In this document: positions 7,042-12,395 of the stretch, piece by piece | Layout: each line of letters starts with the position of its first letter | How positions within the stretch are numbered: position 1 is the first letter of the stretch | From: Propionibacteriaceae bacterium | Lineage (GTDB): Bacteria > Actinomycetota > Actinomycetes > Propionibacteriales > Propionibacteriaceae | Assembly (NCBI GenBank): GCA_021323255.1 | Contig: JAJTCL010000094.1 | Coordinates: forward strand, 1-12,395 | Reading direction: 5' to 3' | Length of the DNA stretch: 12,395 nucleotides | The notes under the pieces: generated by a model | Database searches by the model: none | What the model was told of the DNA's origin: nothing | What the model saw: the letters and a program-made list of their open reading frames with translations, nothing else | Position numbers and translations under genes: made by a program

Positions 7042-7805
7042 GCGTACCGGAACAGGAACCTCGGCAGAACGCCGAGAGTGAGTTTGAGCAGCGTGGCCCA
7101 ACCATCCGGGACCGGCGCCGCATCGATCCGGAAACCTATGAGGTACGGGAGCCGCAGGCAACTGCGGCTCCTACCACAGCCGGCCCAGAGGAGGCCGCCA
7201 GTTCAGTTACGGAGGCTGACGCACAAATGATCGAGCTCGAGGCCGCTCTTGCGGAACGGACCTCTGATCTGCAACGGCTTCAGGCCGAATACGTGAACTA
7301 CAAGCGCCGCGTCGACCGCGATCGTGATCTTGCTCGGAAGGTGACGATCGAGGGTGTGCTGAAGGACTTCCTTTCGGTGCTGGACGATGTGCGTTCGGCT
7401 CGCGAGCACGAGGAACTGAACGGCGGCTTCAAGGCTGTTGCCGAAGAGATCGAGCGGGTCACCTCCAAGTACGGTCTGGAAACCTTCGGGGAGGCGGGCG
7501 AACCCTTCAACCCGCATATCCACGAGGCGCTGCTGCATGCGCACGCTGAAGGCATTGACGGCCCAACCTGTGTAGAGATTCTGCAGCCCGGATATCGAAT
7601 CGGGGATCGCATTCTGCGGCCAGCCCGGGTCGCGGTCGCCGAGCCAGAGCCCAACGCTCCAGCTCCGGTCGTGAACCCGGTGGAGGTGGACACGGTCGAG
7701 CCTCCCGAAGATGTCGAAGAGTCTCCGTCGAGCCGTGGTGATGAGTCGGTCGAGGCGGCAGGTGAGTCGGGGAAAGATGAGTCGGCTACCACCGACAAGG
7801 CGTGA
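7038..7805 (+). CDS. grpE: Nucleotide exchange factor GrpE
   Basis: A 255-residue protein; the GTG at 7038 overlaps the dnaK stop (GTGA), indicating translational coupling. Residues 1-60 are a charged, low-complexity N-terminus. Residues about 62-118 form the long coiled-coil helix used for dimerisation (IELEAALAERTSDLQRLQAE, then YVNYKRRVDRDRD). The beta-wing domain that contacts DnaK shows PFNPHIHEALLH (156-167) and VEILQPGYRIGDRILRPARV (179-198). After residue 203 comes a long acidic Pro/Glu/Asp-rich tail of about 52 residues, longer than in compact bacterial GrpE but seen in several actinobacteria. GrpE releases ADP from DnaK and can act as a thermosensor. The next gene, dnaJ, starts 57 nt downstream. 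Confidence 0.98.
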   Translation: MSVPEQEPRQNAESEFEQRGPTIRDRRRIDPETYEVREPQATAAPTTAGPEEAASSVTEADAQMIELEAALAERTSDLQRLQAEYVNYKRRVDRDRDLARKVTIEGVLKDFLSVLDDVRSAREHEELNGGFKAVAEEIERVTSKYGLETFGEAGEPFNPHIHEALLHAHAEGIDGPTCVEILQPGYRIGDRILRPARVAVAEPEPNAPAPVVNPVEVDTVEPPEDVEESPSSRGDESVEAAGESGKDESATTDKA

Positions 7806-7862
7806 TCGTCTCAGGAACATCCACCCAGCATCTGTAGTTGATCATCGCGAAGGGAGGTGTCG

Positions 7863-9128
7863 GTGAGTACCAAGGACTGGATCGAGAAGGACTACTACAA
7901 GGTCCTGGGTATCTCCAAGGACGCCACCCCTGAGGAGATCAAGAAGGCCTACCGCAAGCTGGCGCGAGACAACCACCCTGACCAGAATCCCGGCAACACT
8001 GCTGCCGAACAGCGCTTCAAGGAGATCTCCGAAGCAAACGACGTGCTGTCGAATACGGCCAAGCGCAAGGAGTACGACGAAGCACGCCGGCTGTTCGGAA
8101 GCGGCGGTTTTCACTTCCCGCGCAGTGGCGGTACTCGGACGAGCGGCCCGTCTGTCGATGACCTCTTCCGCAATGCTGGAGGCGGCCTGGGCGACATCTT
8201 CGGCGGCCTGTTCAACGGCGCTCCCACCACACAAACGACCCGGGTCTCTACCGCCCGCGGGCCTCGTCGCGGCAGCGATGTCGAGGGCGAGGTCACGGTG
8301 GACTTCGTTCAGGCGATTGAGGGTGTAACGGTCGGGATGCAGATGGTGTCGGACACAGCGTGTGACGCCTGTCGCGGCACCGGTGCTCGGGCAGGCACGA
8401 TTCCGCGGGTCTGCCCTACCTGCGAGGGCAGTGGCATGCAGACCTCGACATCGGGCGGGGTCTTCGCCGTGACTGAGCCGTGCCGGGAGTGCCGTGGACG
8501 CGGGATGGTCGTGGATGACCCATGCCCGGTGTGCCTGGGTTCCGGCCGGGGCAAGTCCACCAAGACCATGCAGGTTCGAATTCCGGCGGGTGTTACGGAC
8601 GGCCAGCGGATACGGCTCAAGGGCCGTGGTGGGGCTGGAGAGAACGGCGGTGCCGCTGGCGACCTGTACGTCATCGTGCACGTACGCCCGCATCCGATCT
8701 TCGGGCGTAAGGGCGACAACCTCACCCTTACCGCGCCGGTCACCTTCCAAGAGGCGGCTCTAGGTGCCGAGATCGAGGTGCCGACGCTGGGTGGCCAACC
8801 GGTCAAGTTGCGGTTGTCGCCCGGGACCCCGAATGGACGCACCCTGCGGGTACGCGGCAAGGGTGTCCGCAAGCGCGACGGCACGAAGGGCGACCTGCTG
8901 GTCACCGTCGAAGTGCTGGTGCCGCAGGGAACGTGCCTGCATCAGAGCTGCCGCAGCGAATCGATCATGACGCGCCGGTTTTCGTCATCTCCGTGGCGGC
9001 CCACCTTGCTGGGATGCATCCGCAGACGTTGCGGACCTACGACCGGATGGGCTTGGTCTCGCCGCGGCGTACGGCCAAGCGAGGCCGGCGCTACTCAGCG
9101 CGCGACATCGCGCGGCTCCGGCTGATCC
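7863..9128 (+). CDS. dnaJ: Co-chaperone DnaJ with an abnormal, out-of-frame C-terminus overlapping hspR
   Basis: The frame gives 420 residues; the last sense codon ends at 9122 and the stop is at 9123-9125, so read the end as 9125 (the stated end is within one codon). GTG 7863 is chosen because AGGGAGG (7851-7857) lies 5 nt upstream; GTG 7857 overlaps that site. The J domain (6-75) has the HPD motif at 38-40, then a short Gly/Phe segment (78-118) and four zinc-binding repeats: CDACRGTG, CPTCEGSG, CRECRGRG and CPVCLGSG (167-228). The substrate-binding CTDs follow to GDLLVTVEVLVPQ (343-355). There the family resemblance stops: about 64 basic residues are read out of frame through hspR, and the expected C-terminal helix and dimerisation tail are missing. 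DnaJ stimulates DnaK ATPase and delivers clients. J-domain and client binding should remain; dimerisation may be impaired. Confidence 0.95.
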
Positions 9129-9364
9129 AGCGGCTCTCGCAAGACGAGGGCATCAATCTGGAGGGCATCCGCCGTATCTTGCACATGCAGGATGAGATCG
9201 ACGACCTGCGAGTCCGGATGCAGGAACTGAGTCAGCTGCTCACTGCCATGCGCGCTGCCCCACCCGCATCACGCTTGTTCACCGCCGATCCGCTCGGTGG
9301 GGTACATCTGGGAGGCGCGCGAGTCAGGCCGACGCCGCGGGCGCTGCCGGGCCCGCGCAACTAA
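8933..9364 (+). CDS. hspR: MerR-family heat-shock repressor HspR
   Basis: A 143-residue protein. Residues 16-82 are the MerR-type winged HTH (VFVISVAAHLAGMHPQTLRT, YDRMGLVSPRRT, GRRYSARDIARLRLIQRLSQ, DEGINLEGIRRIL), nearly the same as known HspR proteins. A coiled segment at 84-107 (HMQDEIDDLRVRMQELSQLL) would mediate dimerisation. HspR binds HAIR operators, with DnaK as co-repressor in Streptomyces and mycobacteria; four such sites lie in this window. The start is GTG 8933, the only start codon in this frame upstream of the HTH after the previous stop. It lies inside the dnaJ frame, with AGGGA only 2 nt before it, poor spacing for a ribosome binding site. The first 195 nt or so overlap dnaJ. 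Autoregulation through the dnaK promoter is expected because the gene is downstream in the same operon. Confidence 0.95.
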   Translation: MPASELPQRIDHDAPVFVISVAAHLAGMHPQTLRTYDRMGLVSPRRTAKRGRRYSARDIARLRLIQRLSQDEGINLEGIRRILHMQDEIDDLRVRMQELSQLLTAMRAAPPASRLFTADPLGGVHLGGARVRPTPRALPGPRN

Positions 9365-9427
9365 ATTCTCGATCCGGGCCGGACCCAGTCCACTGGAATC
9401 TGCAGCGCCGCCCGCACTGGGCGCAGG

Positions 9428-9447
9428 CAACGAACTCTCATTCGTTG
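9428..9447 (+). other. Small hairpin directly before a ribosome binding site
   Basis: CAACGAA (9428-9434) and TTCGTTG (9441-9447) can pair around a 6-nt loop, and the Shine-Dalgarno GGGGAGG begins at 9447. The loop sequence CTCTC could alternatively pair with GGGAG of the Shine-Dalgarno. This might tune translation of the next gene, or be an operator or chance. Confidence 0.3.
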
Positions 9448-9460
9448 GGGAGGTAGGACG

Positions 9461-10279
9461 ATGGTCGACAGCACCGTCCGCGCGATGACCTGGAACATCT
9501 GGTGGAGGTTCGGACCACGGTGGCGGGACCGGCAGCCAGGAATCGAAGCGACGATCACCCGTTTCAGCCCGGACGTCGTTGCCCTGCAAGAAGTCTGGAG
9601 CAGTGAGGAGACGACCCAGGCCGACGAGCTGGCGAAATCATTGGACATGTACGCCGTGTTCGCATCACCGTCGTATCCGCCCGCGCCAACAGGCAGCGAT
9701 GTGCCCGACTTTGCCGGAGTTGACCTCGGCATTGCGGTATTGAGCCGCTGGCCAATCCTCGATCAGGACACGGCGGTGATGCCGGCCCGGCACCGCAGCT
9801 GGGATCCTGTGTCGCTCGCGGTCCGTGTCGACCACCCGACCGGTCCGCTGCCGATCGTCGCGACGTGCTTGGACTACGGGGTGCCATACACCGATGACCG
9901 CATCGCCCAGGCGAGGTTTGTAGCGGCGCTCGCAACGGACCCCCGCTTCGACGGTCCGTGCCCGGTCTTGCTGATGGGCGACATGAACGCAGCCGTCAAC
10001 TCGCCAGTGTTGCGATCAGTGCGAGATGTCTTGACCGACGCGTGGACGGCCGGCAATGGTGCCGCAGACGCAGTCACGCTTCCCTCCAGCCATCCCTCGG
10101 CGCCGCTCGAGGCCGGACCGGAAATGGTGGACCAGCGTATCGATCACATCTTCTTCCGTCCCGGGCGCGAGGATCAGCGCGTGCTCGTCGAGGGCGTATA
10201 TCTCGCCGGCGACCCGGTAGAAGGCGTATATCCCTCCGACCACCGAGCAGTTGTCGCGGATCTACGGTGGCGTGGCTGA
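9461..10279 (+). CDS. Endonuclease/exonuclease/phosphatase (EEP) family hydrolase
   Basis: A 272-residue protein with a strong ribosome binding site (GGGGAGG, 7 nt before the ATG). The EEP metal-dependent fold is shown by its motif series: MTWNIW (Asn12), VALQEVW (Glu44), LMGDMNA (Asp174, Asn176), RIDHIFF (Asp228, His229) and YPSDHRAVVADL (Asp260, His261). The TH motif of the family reads ATCLDY, with Cys in place of the usual His; ATCL-type variants occur in some actinobacterial members, so this may be a subfamily trait. There is no signal peptide, so it is probably cytosolic. The substrate (DNA, RNA, phospholipid or sugar phosphate) cannot be told. It lies 96 nt after hspR with no clear terminator between, so it could be read from the dnaK promoter, and it ends 160 nt before clpB. 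Confidence 0.92.
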   Translation: MVDSTVRAMTWNIWWRFGPRWRDRQPGIEATITRFSPDVVALQEVWSSEETTQADELAKSLDMYAVFASPSYPPAPTGSDVPDFAGVDLGIAVLSRWPILDQDTAVMPARHRSWDPVSLAVRVDHPTGPLPIVATCLDYGVPYTDDRIAQARFVAALATDPRFDGPCPVLLMGDMNAAVNSPVLRSVRDVLTDAWTAGNGAADAVTLPSSHPSAPLEAGPEMVDQRIDHIFFRPGREDQRVLVEGVYLAGDPVEGVYPSDHRAVVADLRWRG

Positions 10280-10349
10280 CCGCCATTCGCTGACCTTGCG
10301 AACCGACCGATTTCCGCCATTTAGCCGGAATAGGAGGAATGCACTAAAG

Positions 10350-10370
10350 GTTGAGTCTGGTGCGCTCAAG
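10350..10370. promoter_or_regulatory. HAIR operator, clpB distal site (HspR binding)
   Basis: The arms GTTGAGT and GCTCAAG flank CTGGTGC. It matches the dnaK distal HAIR at 18 of 21 positions, including the spacer pattern CT(A/G)GT(A/G)C and the right-arm GCTCAAG. It indicates HspR control of clpB. Confidence 0.9.
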
Positions 10371-10376
10371 TTTGTA

Positions 10377-10396
10377 CGACAGGGACTAAACTGTCG
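10377..10396. promoter_or_regulatory. Inverted repeat between the two clpB HAIR sites
   Basis: CGACAG and CTGTCG flank the 8-nt spacer GGACTAAA. TAAACT at 10387-10392 fits a TANNNT -10, but no good -35 is found at the right distance. The repeat could be a second operator or only part of the promoter; short arms make chance possible. Confidence 0.35.
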
Positions 10397-10400
10397 CACA

Positions 10401-10421
10401 GTTGAGTGACGCGTACTCAAG
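10401..10421. promoter_or_regulatory. HAIR operator, clpB proximal site (HspR binding)
   Basis: The arms GTTGAGT and ACTCAAG flank GACGCGT. It matches the dnaK proximal HAIR at 18 of 21 positions, including identical arms and the spacer start GAC. It ends 18 nt before the clpB start codon. Confidence 0.92.
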
Positions 10422-10439
10422 TTTGATCCCAGAGGAGTC

Positions 10440-12395
<1,956 letters not shown>

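Noticed and set aside
5218..7161. Very long minus-strand open frame (647 codons) opposite dnaK
   Set aside because: It is the mirror of strongly biased high-GC dnaK codons. Its product is Leu/Val/Asp-rich with no recognisable domain. Long antisense frames opposite dnaK are a well-known artefact.
7842..8750. Minus-strand open frame opposite dnaJ
   Set aside because: It is a shadow of dnaJ, with no family resemblance.
7863..9364. A single DnaJ-HspR fusion protein
   Set aside because: The DnaJ and HspR frames differ, so a fusion would require a frameshift; the sequence as given encodes two overlapping products.
10194..10248. Short repeat GGCGTATATC seen twice near the end of the EEP gene
   Set aside because: It only encodes two EGVY segments within a coding region; two short copies do not support a mobile or regulatory repeat.

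Overview
The window comes from a high-GC actinobacterium. The evidence is the gene order dnaK-grpE-dnaJ-hspR with clpB nearby, a MerR-type HspR repressor, four HAIR-type operators (TTGAG/CTCAA arms around a 7-nt spacer), a DnaK of Gram-positive type, GTG starts, and an actinobacterial style of regulator and methyltransferase. The DnaJ sequence resembles what I remember of Propionibacteriales, but I would not assign a genus.

Left part (1-5000, accessory). The minus strand carries a winged-helix plus SAM-dependent methyltransferase that runs off the left edge. Upstream of it, in the same direction, is a large regulator with tandem HD/HD-GYP-like domains and a C-terminal LuxR-type HTH. Between them lies a perfect palindrome centred 42.5 nt upstream of the methyltransferase ATG. 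A divergent plus-strand gene (2580-3161) encodes a hypothetical protein that resembles DUF6197. A second minus-strand cluster follows: an MDR-family quinone oxidoreductase, a VOC/glyoxalase-fold protein, and a 49-codon small ORF overlapping the VOC stop by 4 nt. The convergent gap (3162-3254) holds another perfect palindrome.

Right part (5000-12395, heat-shock locus). A promoter with two HAIR operators drives dnaK, with grpE overlapping it by 4 nt, then dnaJ, hspR, and a gene for an endonuclease/exonuclease/phosphatase-fold enzyme. A second promoter with two HAIR operators precedes clpB, which runs off the right edge. From knowledge of actinobacteria, HspR represses these promoters with DnaK as co-repressor, so the locus is a feedback loop: when DnaK is occupied by misfolded protein, repression is relieved. 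DnaK, DnaJ and GrpE form the Hsp70 cycle and ClpB works with them in disaggregation.

The main anomaly is at the dnaJ-hspR junction. The DnaJ frame stays normal through the last strand of its C-terminal domain, then runs out of frame through about 195 nt of hspR. The usual DnaJ C-terminal dimerisation tail and any dnaJ-hspR spacer are absent. The heat-shock system itself is canonical; the junction, the paired operators, the palindromes and the small coupled ORF are what deserve a second look. I see no RNA genes, CRISPR arrays, insertion sequences or tRNA genes.
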